This document shows positions 1-7,606 of a stretch of 13,694 bases of DNA, in pieces. This stretch comes from Burkholderiales bacterium. GTDB lineage: Bacteria > Pseudomonadota > Gammaproteobacteria > Burkholderiales > Burkholderiaceae_C. The notes under the pieces were generated by a model. The model saw only the letters and a list, made by a program, of their open reading frames with translations. It was not told where the DNA came from and searched no databases. The position numbers and the translations under genes were made by a program. The stretch covers positions 1 through 13,694 of the forward strand of contig CANFNE010000033.1 in assembly GCA_947448105.1 (NCBI GenBank), read 5' to 3'. Positions within the stretch are counted from its first letter, which is position 1, and the number at the start of each line of letters is the position of its first letter.

Positions 1-1359
1 CTGGCCTACAGCAACTGGCTGGGCATATTGCAAGGCACCTTGACCGAGACCATCCACAAGGGCGACAAGACCTTTACCCGTGGCCTGAACGCCGACCGCG
101 TTTACACCGGCGCCGACGGCAAGCCTGTGACGCTGCACGGCCGCTCGCTGATGTTTGTGCGCAACGTGGGCCACCTGATGACCAACCCGGCCATCACCTA
201 CACCGACGCCGCAGGACAAACGCGCGAAATCCCCGAAGGCATTTTGGACGCCGTGGTGACCACCACCATCGCCATGCACGACCTCAAGCGCACCAAGAAA
301 GACGCCGCCGCCGGTATGGTGCGCAACTCGCGCAAGGGCTCGGTCTACATCGTCAAACCCAAAATGCACGGCCCGTCAGAGGTGGCTTTTGCCGACGAAC
401 TGTTTGGCCGCGTCGAGCAGATGCTCGGCCTGCCCGCCAGCACGGTGAAGCTCGGCATCATGGACGAAGAGCGCCGCACCAGCGTCAACCTGCAGGCCTG
501 TATTGCTGCGGCCAGCAGCCGCGTGGCCTTTATCAATACCGGCTTTTTAGACCGCACCGGCGACGAAATGCACACCGCCATGCACGCCGGCCCCATGGTG
601 CGCAAAGGCGACATGAAAACCAGCGCCTGGATACAAGCCTACGAGCGCAACAACGTGCTGGTGGGCCTGGCCTGCGGCCTGCGTGGCAAAGCGCAAATCG
701 GCAAAGGCATGTGGGCCATGCCCGACCTGATGAAAGCCATGCTGGAACAAAAAATCGCCCACCCCAAAGCCGGGGCCAACACGGCGTGGGTACCCAGCCC
801 CACCGGCGCGACCCTGCACGCCCTGCATTACCACCAGGTGCTGGTCAGCGACGTGCAAAAGGGCCTGGAAGCCATTGACGTCAAGAAAGAACGCGCCGCC
901 TTGTTGAACGGCCTGCTGACTATCCCCGTGACCACTACGCCCCACTGGAGCGCGACCGAGAAGCAGCAAGAGCTCGACAACAACGCCCAAGGCATCTTGG
1001 GCTATGTCGTGCGCTGGATCGACCAGGGCGTGGGCTGCTCCAAAGTGCCCGACATCCACAACGTCGGCCTCATGGAAGACCGCGCCACCCTGCGCATTTC
1101 CAGCCAGCACATGGCCAACTGGCTGCTGCACCGCGTGGTCACCAAGAAGCAAGTGCAAGAAACATTCGAGCGCATGGCCGGTGTGGTGGACCAGCAAAAC
1201 GCCGGTGACGCCGCCTACTTGCCCATGGCCGGACACTTCAAAACGTCCATGGCCTACAAGGCCGCGTGCGACCTGGTGTTCAAAGGCCTGGCACAACCCA
1301 GCGGCTACACCGAGCCACTGTTGCACGCCTGGCGCCTGAAGGTCAAAGCCAAGGCGTAA
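1..1359 (+). CDS. glcB: Malate synthase G, C-terminal part (5' end outside window)
   Basis: Condenses glyoxylate and acetyl-CoA to malate (glyoxylate/glycolate utilisation, cytoplasm). The reading frame is open from base 1, so the gene starts outside the window; about 452 of roughly 725 residues are present. Visible family motifs in order: GRSLMFVRNVGHLM, whose Arg codon at 160-162 corresponds to the active-site Arg; MDEERRTS (Mg-binding Glu) near 462-480; FLDRTGDEMHT (Mg-binding Asp) near 544-573; and GCSKVPDIHNV followed by LMEDRATLRIS, whose Asp codon at 1078-1080 corresponds to the catalytic base. These motifs and the C-terminal helical plug identify isoform G rather than the shorter isoform A. 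The stop TAA is followed about 35 bases later by a strong terminator, so the gene ends a transcription unit. Nothing looks damaged in the visible part. Confidence 0.95.
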   Translation: MAYSNWLGILQGTLTETIHKGDKTFTRGLNADRVYTGADGKPVTLHGRSLMFVRNVGHLMTNPAITYTDAAGQTREIPEGILDAVVTTTIAMHDLKRTKKDAAAGMVRNSRKGSVYIVKPKMHGPSEVAFADELFGRVEQMLGLPASTVKLGIMDEERRTSVNLQACIAAASSRVAFINTGFLDRTGDEMHTAMHAGPMVRKGDMKTSAWIQAYERNNVLVGLACGLRGKAQIGKGMWAMPDLMKAMLEQKIAHPKAGANTAWVPSPTGATLHALHYHQVLVSDVQKGLEAIDVKKERAALLNGLLTIPVTTTPHWSATEKQQELDNNAQGILGYVVRWIDQGVGCSKVPDIHNVGLMEDRATLRISSQHMANWLLHRVVTKKQVQETFERMAGVVDQQNAGDAAYLPMAGHFKTSMAYKAACDLVFKGLAQPSGYTEPLLHAWRLKVKAKA

Positions 1360-1393
1360 GCCTGGAACTAGCGCTCGAGGGCGCTTGCAAAGA

Positions 1394-1418
1394 CGGCACC
1401 TTCGGGTGCCGTTTTTTT
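1394..1418 (+). terminator. Rho-independent terminator of glcB
   Basis: A perfect 7-bp stem CGGCACC/GGTGCCG is closed by a TTCG tetraloop and followed directly by seven T residues. It lies 35 bases after the malate synthase stop. Read on the - strand the same stem is followed only by TCTTTG, so it is a much poorer terminator for the converging gene. Confidence 0.92.
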
Positions 1419-1453
1419 ATTGCCTCTACCGGCGTGACCCTCTTGGCGTCTTT

Positions 1454-2296
1454 TCAGCGCGCCAAGCCACCCGCCTCCACCGCACACCGCGCAGCTGCCA
1501 GATCCCAGCCCGCCCAGCCGCAGCTCTTGAAAAAGATCGGGCCGGTAATGCGGCTTGACGCATAAGCCACCCAAGCCGGCGTGTGGGTGACGACGTCGCC
1601 CAGCGTTGGCACGGCGGTCACGTCGATGCCGGCCTGCAGCAAGTCACCCGCCTCGTGGTCGGCGTCGCGGGTGTCTACCACCAGCGTGCCCTCAAGCGAC
1701 AGGCGGCGGCAAATGGCGGCGTCCCACTCCACCATGCGGGGTGTGAATGCGCCCACGGCGGCCACAAAGGCGTCGGGCCGGGGCATGGCGCGCAAGGCCA
1801 CCGTCTGGGCCGATGTGGTGCTGACCACCAGCGGGCATGCGGCCAAGGCGGCGTCTGCGTCGTCTACCCTTTTGGCGCGCAGGCCCAGGCTGTGGCAGTG
1901 CTGCACCAGGGCGTCGGCTGAATGCGCGCTGCGCGAGGCCACCCACACCTCGCGCACGCCCAGGCCTGCAGCAAACGCCTCCACATGCGAGCGCCCTTGC
2001 ACGCCCGCACCCACCACCAGCAGCGGGCCATCCGTGTTGCGCGCCAGTTTTTGCGCTGCCACCAGCGAAACCGCCGCCGTGCGCCGCGCCGTCACCGTTG
2101 GGCCGTCCAAAATGCACAGGCGCTGGCCGGTAGCCGCGTCAAACACCACCACATCGCCCTGGATGCTGGGCAAGGCGCGCATAGCGTTGTCGGGAATAAA
2201 GCTAATGAGCTTGCTTATGGCCAGGCGCGCATCGGTGGCGGGCATCACAAAAAAGCTGCCGCCCCCGACCAGAGGCTGCACCAGACGCGCAGGCAC
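1454..2296 (-). CDS. Ornithine cyclodeaminase/mu-crystallin family protein, probable delta1-pyrroline-2-carboxylate reductase (N terminus uncertain)
   Basis: The NAD(P)-dependent family includes ornithine cyclodeaminase and delta1-pyrroline/piperideine-2-carboxylate reductases (proline, hydroxyproline and lysine catabolism). Visible signatures: SKLISF (substrate-site Lys about 29), LDGPTVTARRTAAVS (residues 63-77), Rossmann nucleotide loop GAGVQG (96-101), VDTRDADHEAGDLLQAG (207-223), and C-terminal FKSCGWAGWDLAAAR. The DGPTVTARRTAAVS form resembles sequences annotated as pyrroline-2-carboxylate reductases more than true cyclodeaminases; substrate is inference. The only conventional in-frame start is the GTG at 2296, giving 280 residues, about 30-35 short of the family. 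The same frame stays open and coding-like to 2398 but has no ATG, GTG or TTG there, so the true N terminus is probably upstream (see 2297-2398). It lies downstream of the secretion operon on the same strand and converges on glcB. Confidence 0.85.
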   Translation of the reverse strand: MPARLVQPLVGGGSFFVMPATDARLAISKLISFIPDNAMRALPSIQGDVVVFDAATGQRLCILDGPTVTARRTAAVSLVAAQKLARNTDGPLLVVGAGVQGRSHVEAFAAGLGVREVWVASRSAHSADALVQHCHSLGLRAKRVDDADAALAACPLVVSTTSAQTVALRAMPRPDAFVAAVGAFTPRMVEWDAAICRRLSLEGTLVVDTRDADHEAGDLLQAGIDVTAVPTLGDVVTHTPAWVAYASSRITGPIFFKSCGWAGWDLAAARCAVEAGGLAR

Positions 2297-2398
2297 GGTG
2301 ACCGAGGGGTCGTGCAGCAGGTCTTGCAGGTGCCGCGCCAGCGTGGGGTATGGCAGGACGTGGGCGGTGTGGGGGGCGTCAGCAAGGTATTCATGGGC
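2297..2398 (-). other. Orphaned N-terminal coding sequence of the cyclodeaminase-family gene, probable frameshift
   Basis: Upstream of GTG 2296 the same frame reads HTAHVLPYPTLARHL then QDLLHDPSVT, the kind of N-terminal helix (LPY-P-L) normal for this family, with G/C-rich third positions. It runs into a TAG at 2401-2399 without a start codon. An ATG at 2394 begins MNTLLTPP in the neighbouring frame. Adding one C to the C6 run (+ strand G6 at 2371-2376) fuses MNTLLTPP directly to HTAHVLPYP. Third-position G/C preference also switches frame at that run. Either a sequencing or assembly slip or a real one-base deletion would explain this. Confidence 0.6.
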
Positions 2399-2440
2399 CT
2401 ATGGTGCCAGACCGGCGGCGGCGGCGTTTTATGTGCCGCC

Positions 2441-2465
2441 CCTGGCAGCGCACCGCTGTGCCAGG
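2441..2465 (-). other. Hairpin in the gap between the HlyD-type gene and the cyclodeaminase-family gene
   Basis: Inverted repeat CCTGGCA/TGCCAGG with an 11-base interior, 23 bases past the HlyD stop codon. There is no T-run after it on the - strand, so it may be a Rho-dependent or weak terminator, an mRNA 3'-end stabiliser, or nothing. No clear promoter is visible between it and the cyclodeaminase-family gene. Confidence 0.3.
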
Positions 2466-2487
2466 ACTGTTGCGCTCGCGCTCGCGC

Positions 2488-3654
2488 TTAGCGCTCAGTT
2501 GCCGCGCCCTGAAAGGCTTTGGTGATCGGCTTGGTCAGGTAGGTCAGCACCGAGCGGCTTCCGGTCTGGATGTCCACGGTGGCGGTCATGCCCGGTTTGA
2601 GCACGGAGAGCGGCAGCTTGGCGTTGCTGTTGTCGCGGTTGACCAAGACGCGGGCCCGGTAAAACACCGCCGCCTCGCCACGGGGGCCTTGTTCGGTCAG
2701 GGTGTCGGAGCTGATGTAGTCCAGCTTGCCGTGCAGGCTGCCATAGATGGAATAGTCAAACGCGTCGAGCTTGATGGACGCGGGCAAGCCGACCTTGAGG
2801 TTGCCAATGTCCACCGGCAGGATCTTGACCTCCAGCACCAAGTCGCCGTCGGTGGGCGAGATTTGCATCAGCTCGTCGCCCGCACGCAGCACCCCACCAA
2901 TGGTGTTGATCTTCAGGCTCTTGACCACGCCGCTCAACGGAGCGGTCAGTTCGGTATGTTGCAGCACGCTTTGGCGCTCGTCGAGCTTGAAGCGGGTGGA
3001 ACTCAGGTCGTCCTGGATTTTGGTGGCCTCTAGGCGCGCGTCTTGCAAAAATTTGTTGCGCGTGGATGCCATCTTGCCCTCGAGCTCGGACACCTGGCGT
3101 TTGGCGCGCATGAGTTCGAGCTTGCTGATGTCGCCGGTGGCAAAGAGGCGCTCGTTGAGCAGCAACTCTTCGCGCGCGGAGACCAGGCTTTCTTGCAGCG
3201 TGGCCATGTCCACGTCCAGACTTTGGCGCTTTTGCTGGAACAAGGCCATTTGTTCAGCCACCACTTCGGGGTATTGGCGGCTCTCGGCGCTAAACACCGG
3301 TGCCTTGTCCTGCGCCTCGGCGCGGGCGCGCGCAAGCGCTGTGGCCAGGGTGGCCACGCGGGCACGGCTTTCGTCCACGCCCGCATTGGCGCGCTCTTTT
3401 TCCAAAACGGCCAGCACTTCACCAGCCACCACGGTTTGGCCCTCGACCACCATGAGCTTTTCCAGCACGCCGCCGTCGGCCACCTGCACCACCTGGGTGC
3501 GGGCCATGGGAATGATCTGTCCCTGCGCGCGCACCGTCTGGTCAATATCGAAGTTGGCCGCCCACAGCAACAGCGCCAACAAACCCAACGACAGAAGGCT
3601 GAGCATCGGGACCCGCGCAACGCCGGTTTGGAACGAGAAGCTGGAATTTTTCAC
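2488..3654 (-). CDS. HlyD-family type I secretion membrane-fusion (adaptor) protein
   Basis: Periplasmic adaptor linking the inner-membrane ABC exporter to the outer-membrane channel. The 388 residues show a short cytoplasmic N terminus, one membrane anchor (about 15-33, PMLSLLSLGLLALLLWA), the first lipoyl half-motif (about 55-85, VADGGVLEKLMVVEGQTV), a long Ala/Glu/Arg-rich coiled coil (about 90-230), the second lipoyl half with APLSGVVKSLKI (about 238-249), and a beta-barrel region with VDIGNLKVGLPASIKLDAFDY (281-301) and LKPGMTATVDIQTG (352-364). Length and layout match the HlyD/LapC adaptors. Translation starts at GTG 3654, whose bases overlap the TGA of the exporter gene (GTGA); a GGAG lies about 10 bases upstream. 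It is the last gene of the tolC-abc-hlyD operon. The cargo is most likely the divergent adhesin at 7735-11868 (inference). Confidence 0.93.
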   Translation of the reverse strand: MKNSSFSFQTGVARVPMLSLLSLGLLALLLWAANFDIDQTVRAQGQIIPMARTQVVQVADGGVLEKLMVVEGQTVVAGEVLAVLEKERANAGVDESRARVATLATALARARAEAQDKAPVFSAESRQYPEVVAEQMALFQQKRQSLDVDMATLQESLVSAREELLLNERLFATGDISKLELMRAKRQVSELEGKMASTRNKFLQDARLEATKIQDDLSSTRFKLDERQSVLQHTELTAPLSGVVKSLKINTIGGVLRAGDELMQISPTDGDLVLEVKILPVDIGNLKVGLPASIKLDAFDYSIYGSLHGKLDYISSDTLTEQGPRGEAAVFYRARVLVNRDNSNAKLPLSVLKPGMTATVDIQTGSRSVLTYLTKPITKAFQGAATER

Positions 3655-5777
3655 GAGTGAGCTCCAAGAGGGGCGACGGGGCCATTGGGTGGGGTGGCTG
3701 CCGGGGGCGTGCCCTGCAAGCGCGCCAAAACCTCGGCCTTGGGGCCGTCCATCACGATGCGGTGGTCGGCCACCACAATCACGCGGTCCACCAGTTGCAG
3801 CATTTCGAGCTTGTGGGTGACCAGCACCAGGGTGTCGTTCACGCCCATTTGCTGCGCCAGGGCTTGCATGACCTTGACTTCGAGCGAACGGTCCATGGAC
3901 GCCGTAGGTTCGTCAAGCAACCAAATGCGGGGCTTGCGCAAGAACACGCGGGTCAGGTTCGCCAATTGGCGCTGGCCCCCGGAGAGGCCTGTACCACCCT
4001 CGTGGATGGGCTGGTGCAAGCCCAGCGGGTGTTTGGCCAGCACCGCCTGCTGCAAGCCGGTGCGCTGCGCGGCCTCAAGCACGGCCTGGTCGCCGGGGTC
4101 GATCATGCCCAGAATCAGGTTGTCGCGCAGCTTGCCCGCAAACAGGCGACCGTCTTGCTGCAAATAGCCCAGGCGTTCGGCCAACACCGATTTGGACAAA
4201 TGCGTCAAGTCCACGCCATCAAGTTTGACCGTGCCTTGCTGGGGCCGGTACATGCCACTGAGCAGGCGCAACAAAGTCGTCTTGCCCGCGCCCACCGGGC
4301 CCAGAATGCCCACTTTTTCGCCGGGGCGGATGATGAGCTTGGGAATGCTCAGCGCCTTGCTCGCGCCGTAGGCGTATTCCACCTGGTCAAACTCATAATC
4401 GCCCCGGATGGCGTCCAGGCTGATGGGGTGGTCGATGCCGTGGTGGTCGCTTTCCAGCGCCCAAATGCGGTCCAACCCCTGCAAAGCCGCTTTGCAGTGG
4501 CCCCAGCTGGTCAAAGACGCGGGCAAAGTCGCCACCGGCCCCAGAATGCGGCCCGACAAAATGCTGCAGGCAATCAAGCTGCCCATGGTGACTTCGCCAC
4601 GGGTGACCATCAGGGCGCCCATGGCCACCATCAAGGCGTAAGACAACTGGTGCATCGCGCCCATGTAGTACTGCGAATGCTCGCTCAGGTGGCGCATCTC
4701 CAGTTCGTTGCCACGCGCCTCGTCGGTGGTCTGCTGCCAGCGCGAGAGCATGCGCCAGCCGCCTTGGCCCGACTTGATGGTCTCCGCCCCTTCGATCGAT
4801 TCCACCAGCAGGCCGGTCTTGAGGTTGCTGGCCTGGGTGGCTTTGGCGCCCAGCGCTTCCACCCGGCGCAAATTGGCCACCCCCATCGCCAGGGACAAGA
4901 GCATAAAGACCAAGGGAATCGCCGCCAGCCAGCCGGCAATGGCTCCGATCACCACCACATACAAAAGCACAAACGGTATGTCAATCAGCCACTGCGTAGG
5001 CACGGTGGCGATGAAGGAGCGCACGGTCTCGTAGCCGCGCATTTGTCCGGCCAGGGCCCCCACGCTGCTGGGCATCTGGTCCATGCGCAGGGCCAAAAAT
5101 CGGGTAAACACCGAGCGCGCCAGGCGGCTGTCCACCTCGTCGACCAGGCGTTCGCTCAGATTAGAGCGCACCAGCTTGACCACCAGCTCAAACACCATCG
5201 CCCCCAGCACGCCCAGCGTCAATGCCAGCAGGGTCTGGGTTGCGCCGGTGGGCACCACGCGGTCATAGACCTGCATGCTGTAGAGCGAAGTAGCCAAGGC
5301 GACCACATTGATCAGCACGCCGCCGAGCACCAGTTCAAACAAGGTGCCGCGGTTTTGGAAGACCTCGTCGCGCACCAGGCGAAACACCGGGCTGCTGCTG
5401 GCCTCAAAGGGCTTGGCCAGGCGCAATTTTGCGAACGCAAAATCCGCCAAGGTGGGCGTGGTTTTTTCGGCCCACTTGTTCTCTTGCGTGTCAAACCATT
5501 CGCTCACCCACAGGTCTTGCCCGTTGCGCCCGCGCAGCAAACCCCATTCGCCCTGCGCATTGACCAGCAAGCCGGGTGCATGACTGGGGTCTACGGATGA
5601 GCCTGCGCGCCATTGGGCTTTGGGCAACTGCAAGGAATGCAGTAGCGCCGCCACAGTTGCCCGTGCGTCCTTTAGCGACGCCGCCACAGACTCCACGGCG
5701 GACTGCAAGGCCAAGCGGTCCACGGCCTGGCCCTGGATTTGTGCCAGCCGAACCAGGGATGCCAATAGTTGTTTCAT
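3651..5777 (-). CDS. Type I secretion ABC exporter (permease/ATPase) with degenerate C39-like N-terminal domain, LapB type
   Basis: Inner-membrane ATP-driven exporter, 708 residues. Residues 1 to about 125 have the size of a C39 peptidase domain but no Cys near the N terminus and no recognisable catalytic His motif, so it should be a non-cleaving C39-like domain that docks cargo, as in LapB/HlyB-type exporters. The membrane domain follows (about 140-420, hydrophobic segments near 145-165, 180-200, 265-305 and 375-410, including SLYSMQVYDRVVP). The nucleotide-binding domain has Walker A GPVGAGKT (493-500), signature LSGGQ (598-602), Walker B IWLLDEP (Asp622, Glu623) and switch His655 in VTHK. 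All ATPase residues are present, so it should be active. The start ATG overlaps the upstream TolC-family stop by four bases (ATGA). One polypeptide carries membrane and ATPase domains, so it works as a homodimer. Confidence 0.95.
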   Translation of the reverse strand: MKQLLASLVRLAQIQGQAVDRLALQSAVESVAASLKDARATVAALLHSLQLPKAQWRAGSSVDPSHAPGLLVNAQGEWGLLRGRNGQDLWVSEWFDTQENKWAEKTTPTLADFAFAKLRLAKPFEASSSPVFRLVRDEVFQNRGTLFELVLGGVLINVVALATSLYSMQVYDRVVPTGATQTLLALTLGVLGAMVFELVVKLVRSNLSERLVDEVDSRLARSVFTRFLALRMDQMPSSVGALAGQMRGYETVRSFIATVPTQWLIDIPFVLLYVVVIGAIAGWLAAIPLVFMLLSLAMGVANLRRVEALGAKATQASNLKTGLLVESIEGAETIKSGQGGWRMLSRWQQTTDEARGNELEMRHLSEHSQYYMGAMHQLSYALMVAMGALMVTRGEVTMGSLIACSILSGRILGPVATLPASLTSWGHCKAALQGLDRIWALESDHHGIDHPISLDAIRGDYEFDQVEYAYGASKALSIPKLIIRPGEKVGILGPVGAGKTTLLRLLSGMYRPQQGTVKLDGVDLTHLSKSVLAERLGYLQQDGRLFAGKLRDNLILGMIDPGDQAVLEAAQRTGLQQAVLAKHPLGLHQPIHEGGTGLSGGQRQLANLTRVFLRKPRIWLLDEPTASMDRSLEVKVMQALAQQMGVNDTLVLVTHKLEMLQLVDRVIVVADHRIVMDGPKAEVLARLQGTPPAATPPNGPVAPLGAHS

Positions 5778-7042
5778 GGTGCGGCGACTCCGGCGAGCAG
5801 GCTGTCAAGGCCTTGCGTATAAAGGGCTAAGCGCCAAGACACCAGTACGCGAACGGCCAGCACATCGGCCAGTTCGGTTTCCGCTTGGGCCAGTTCACGG
5901 GCCATGTTCATCACCTCCACCCAGGTTTTTCGGCCTGCCAGAAACTGGCGGTCCCAGGCCAGCGCAGTGTCTCGGCTGGCTTGCAAACTGTCTTGCAACT
6001 CCGCCTGGCGGGCGGCCAGCGTAGCGCGCAGCGCCCAGTCCGACAGCAACTGCTCGGCCAGCGCGCGCTCGGCGGCATCGGCCTCCGCACGGGCCACACC
6101 CACCTTGTTTTCTGCCGCCTCAATGCCCGCCCACGAGGACAAGCCCGCACCGAGCTTGGACTGCAAGCCCACAAAAATCCGTTGCGCGTCGGGGGCGCCT
6201 GCGAGCGTGGCGCTACCGATCTGGTACTCGGCGCGGGCGTACACCTCGGGCAAAAGGTCGCCCTTGCGCTCCGCGACGTCCGCCTCTTGCACCCGCACTG
6301 CCGCCTTCGACCGCAGGACAGCCGGGTTGCGCTGCAGCGCCGCCTCCAGTGCCTCGGTTGGGCTACGGAGGGCCAACACTTTTTCTTCCTCTGGCAGCAC
6401 ATCGGCATCAACGGGGGCGCCCGTGAGTTGCTGCAAGCGCAAACGCGCTGTTTGCGCCTGCACCTGCACGGCTTGCAACTGCGCGCGCGTCTGGGCCAGG
6501 CGGCCATCGGTGAGTATCCGCTCGGTCGAGGCCGAAGCCCCCTCGGCAATCCGGCGGCCCACCTGCGCCTGCAAGCGTTCGTGCGTGGCCACACTGGTCT
6601 GCAAAGCGAGCTGCTTGAGGTCCGCGGCATAGGCGTCGGCCCAGGCCTGCAACACGCGCAAGGTGAGCTGCTGACGAACGTCGTCAAACCCCTGCGCTGC
6701 TGCGTCCGCGCTGGCCTGGGCTTTTTGGACGCCAGCGGTCAACCGGCCGTTCGTCCAAAGCGGCTGCTGCAGCCGAAACACCTTGACCGATGTGTTTTGC
6801 AGGTAGCTCGGATCATGCGCGCCGGCATTGATTTGCTCGATGGACACAGAGGGGGTGGGGAAAAACTGCTGGCGGGCGTATTCGAGGTCTGCGGACGCCA
6901 CGGCGCGCTGGCTGCGCTGACCCAGCACAGACGGGTGGCTGCTCACCGTGCGTTGGATGAGTTCAGTCAGGCTTTGCGCCTGCGCTAGCCCACACGCCAA
7001 GGCCATTACCAGCGCCAAGCAAGGGCTGCACCGTCTGTCCAT
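5774..7042 (-). CDS. TolC-family outer-membrane channel of the type I secretion system
   Basis: Trimeric outer-membrane/periplasmic tunnel protein, 422 residues. The N terminus is a signal peptide (about 1-22, hydrophobic core LALVMALACGLA, likely cut after AQA). Two repeated outer-membrane-efflux halves follow, rich in Ala, Gln, Arg and Glu helices, with typical features SHPSVLGQRSQ (35-45), ARQQFFPTPSVSIEQ (beta-strand entry), RILTDGRLAQTRAQL and LLPEVYARAEYQIG. Length fits the AggA/LapE-type members dedicated to adhesin secretion. The start ATG 7042 has AGGAG about 7 bases upstream. It is the first gene of the operon and is transcribed away from the adhesin. Placing the channel gene next to its own exporter suggests a dedicated rather than shared TolC. 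Confidence 0.93.
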   Translation of the reverse strand: MDRRCSPCLALVMALACGLAQAQSLTELIQRTVSSHPSVLGQRSQRAVASADLEYARQQFFPTPSVSIEQINAGAHDPSYLQNTSVKVFRLQQPLWTNGRLTAGVQKAQASADAAAQGFDDVRQQLTLRVLQAWADAYAADLKQLALQTSVATHERLQAQVGRRIAEGASASTERILTDGRLAQTRAQLQAVQVQAQTARLRLQQLTGAPVDADVLPEEEKVLALRSPTEALEAALQRNPAVLRSKAAVRVQEADVAERKGDLLPEVYARAEYQIGSATLAGAPDAQRIFVGLQSKLGAGLSSWAGIEAAENKVGVARAEADAAERALAEQLLSDWALRATLAARQAELQDSLQASRDTALAWDRQFLAGRKTWVEVMNMARELAQAETELADVLAVRVLVSWRLALYTQGLDSLLAGVAAP

Positions 7043-7090
7043 TAAGCACTCCTGCCTCTAAAAACCATGTGGCACCGTAAACCAAGAAAG

Positions 7091-7096
7091 ATTGTA
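7091..7096 (-). promoter_or_regulatory. Candidate -10 box for the secretion operon
   Basis: Read on the - strand the hexamer is TACAAT, about 50 bases upstream of the TolC-family start codon. The hexamer at 17-base spacing (CAATTC) is a poor -35, so an activator would be expected if this is the promoter. A small inverted repeat CCCA-CAAA-TGGG (7100-7111) sits in the spacer. Confidence 0.3.
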
Positions 7097-7118
7097 GTTC
7101 CCACAAATGGGCGGAATT

Positions 7119-7156
7119 GTCCGGTTCCGTGGTCGAAACGCAGTAAACAACCGGAC
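7119..7156. promoter_or_regulatory. 8+8 bp inverted repeat, candidate operator between adhesin and secretion operon
   Basis: GTCCGGTT (7119-7126) and AACCGGAC (7149-7156) are exact reverse complements. Their centres are 30 bp apart, about three helical turns, so both half-sites face the same side of DNA. The repeat lies just upstream of the candidate -10 of the secretion operon, where an activator or repressor would bind. It could instead form an RNA stem in a leftward or rightward leader. Confidence 0.4.
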
Positions 7157-7483
7157 TCATTTACTGGTACGCATATTTTCCACTTTTCCAACATTTAGCG
7201 CGCTGCTTACTTTATCGACTCCTTTGCCAAATCCATGCAGGAATCGGTCATGCGCCTTTATTCAATACCCTCGTTCCCGACAGCTCTCCCCTCGTAGTTC
7301 AAACGCACAAAGACCACGGGCAACCATACAGGCTCAGGTCGAACTCACTGTGCGCTCGCCAAGTCGCTGGCGCGCCACGCTTGGCGGCTCCAATCCAACG
7401 AGACCCCGCGAGGCGTCGTTTTTATTGCGAGCTTCACATGGCTTAGCAGCAGCAGACTGCTCCTTCGTTAAAAACTTGCAACG
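7157..7483. other. Divergent intergenic region, GC-moderate part, no convincing gene
   Basis: An open frame of 126 codons crosses this stretch, but it has no ribosome-binding site, no recognisable domain, a composition rich in Arg, Ser and Pro, and it runs through hairpins and a T-run, so I do not call a gene. The notable content is the hairpin cluster at 7357-7424. The region most likely belongs to the regulatory DNA or to a long 5' leader of the adhesin. Confidence 0.5.
7357..7424 (+). terminator. Hairpin cluster ending in a terminator-like stem and T-run
   Basis: First element: CGCCAAG (7357-7363) pairs with CTTGGCG (7380-7386) and encloses the 10-bp palindrome TGGCGCGCCA (7368-7377). Second element: GAC-C-CC, loop GCGA, GG-C-GTC (7402-7417, one C/C mismatch), followed by GTTTTTATT. 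Read rightward this resembles an imperfect intrinsic terminator about 310 bases before the adhesin start. It may end a small RNA or leader, or act as a conditional attenuator. Confidence 0.35.
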
Positions 7484-7606
7484 TTAATTTTTATATTAAT
7501 TTTTGCAAAAAATATTTTAATTATTTTTATCAAATTTTATTCTGTAAATATTTTTACATACGCATTAAAAAAATGAAATTTTGTATTTTATTTTTTTATC
7601 ATTGTG
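7484..7606 (+). promoter_or_regulatory. Extremely AT-rich block upstream of the adhesin, probable promoter/silencing region
   Basis: By hand count only about 12 of the 117 bases at 7484-7600 are G or C, against about 60 % G+C on both sides. It contains A- and T-tracts throughout. Several hexamers resemble promoter elements (TTGCAA at 7503-7508, TTTACA at 7553-7558, TTGTAT at 7581-7586), but none pairs convincingly with a -10 at 16-18 bases, so I do not pick a start site. Its position, 130-250 bases before the adhesin ATG, suits a promoter with upstream elements and binding of an H-NS-like protein. Confidence 0.45.

Noticed and set aside
547..1326. 259-codon open frame antisense to malate synthase
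   Set aside because: His/Gly/Val-rich shadow translation of glcB with no recognisable features.
1442..1466. Inverted repeat CTTGGCG/CGCCAAG around the stop codon of the cyclodeaminase-family gene
   Set aside because: The stop codon lies in the loop and no T-run follows on the - strand; probably a chance stem beside the real terminator at 1394-1418.
3657..5600. 647-codon open frame on + strand opposite the ABC exporter
   Set aside because: A shadow frame of a G/C-rich gene: Gln/His/Arg-rich composition, no domain, no ribosome-binding site, and the opposite strand encodes a complete ABC exporter with all motifs.
7107..7487. 126-codon open frame in the divergent intergenic region
   Set aside because: No Shine-Dalgarno, no family resemblance, runs through hairpins and a T-run, and includes the candidate operator; more likely regulatory DNA.
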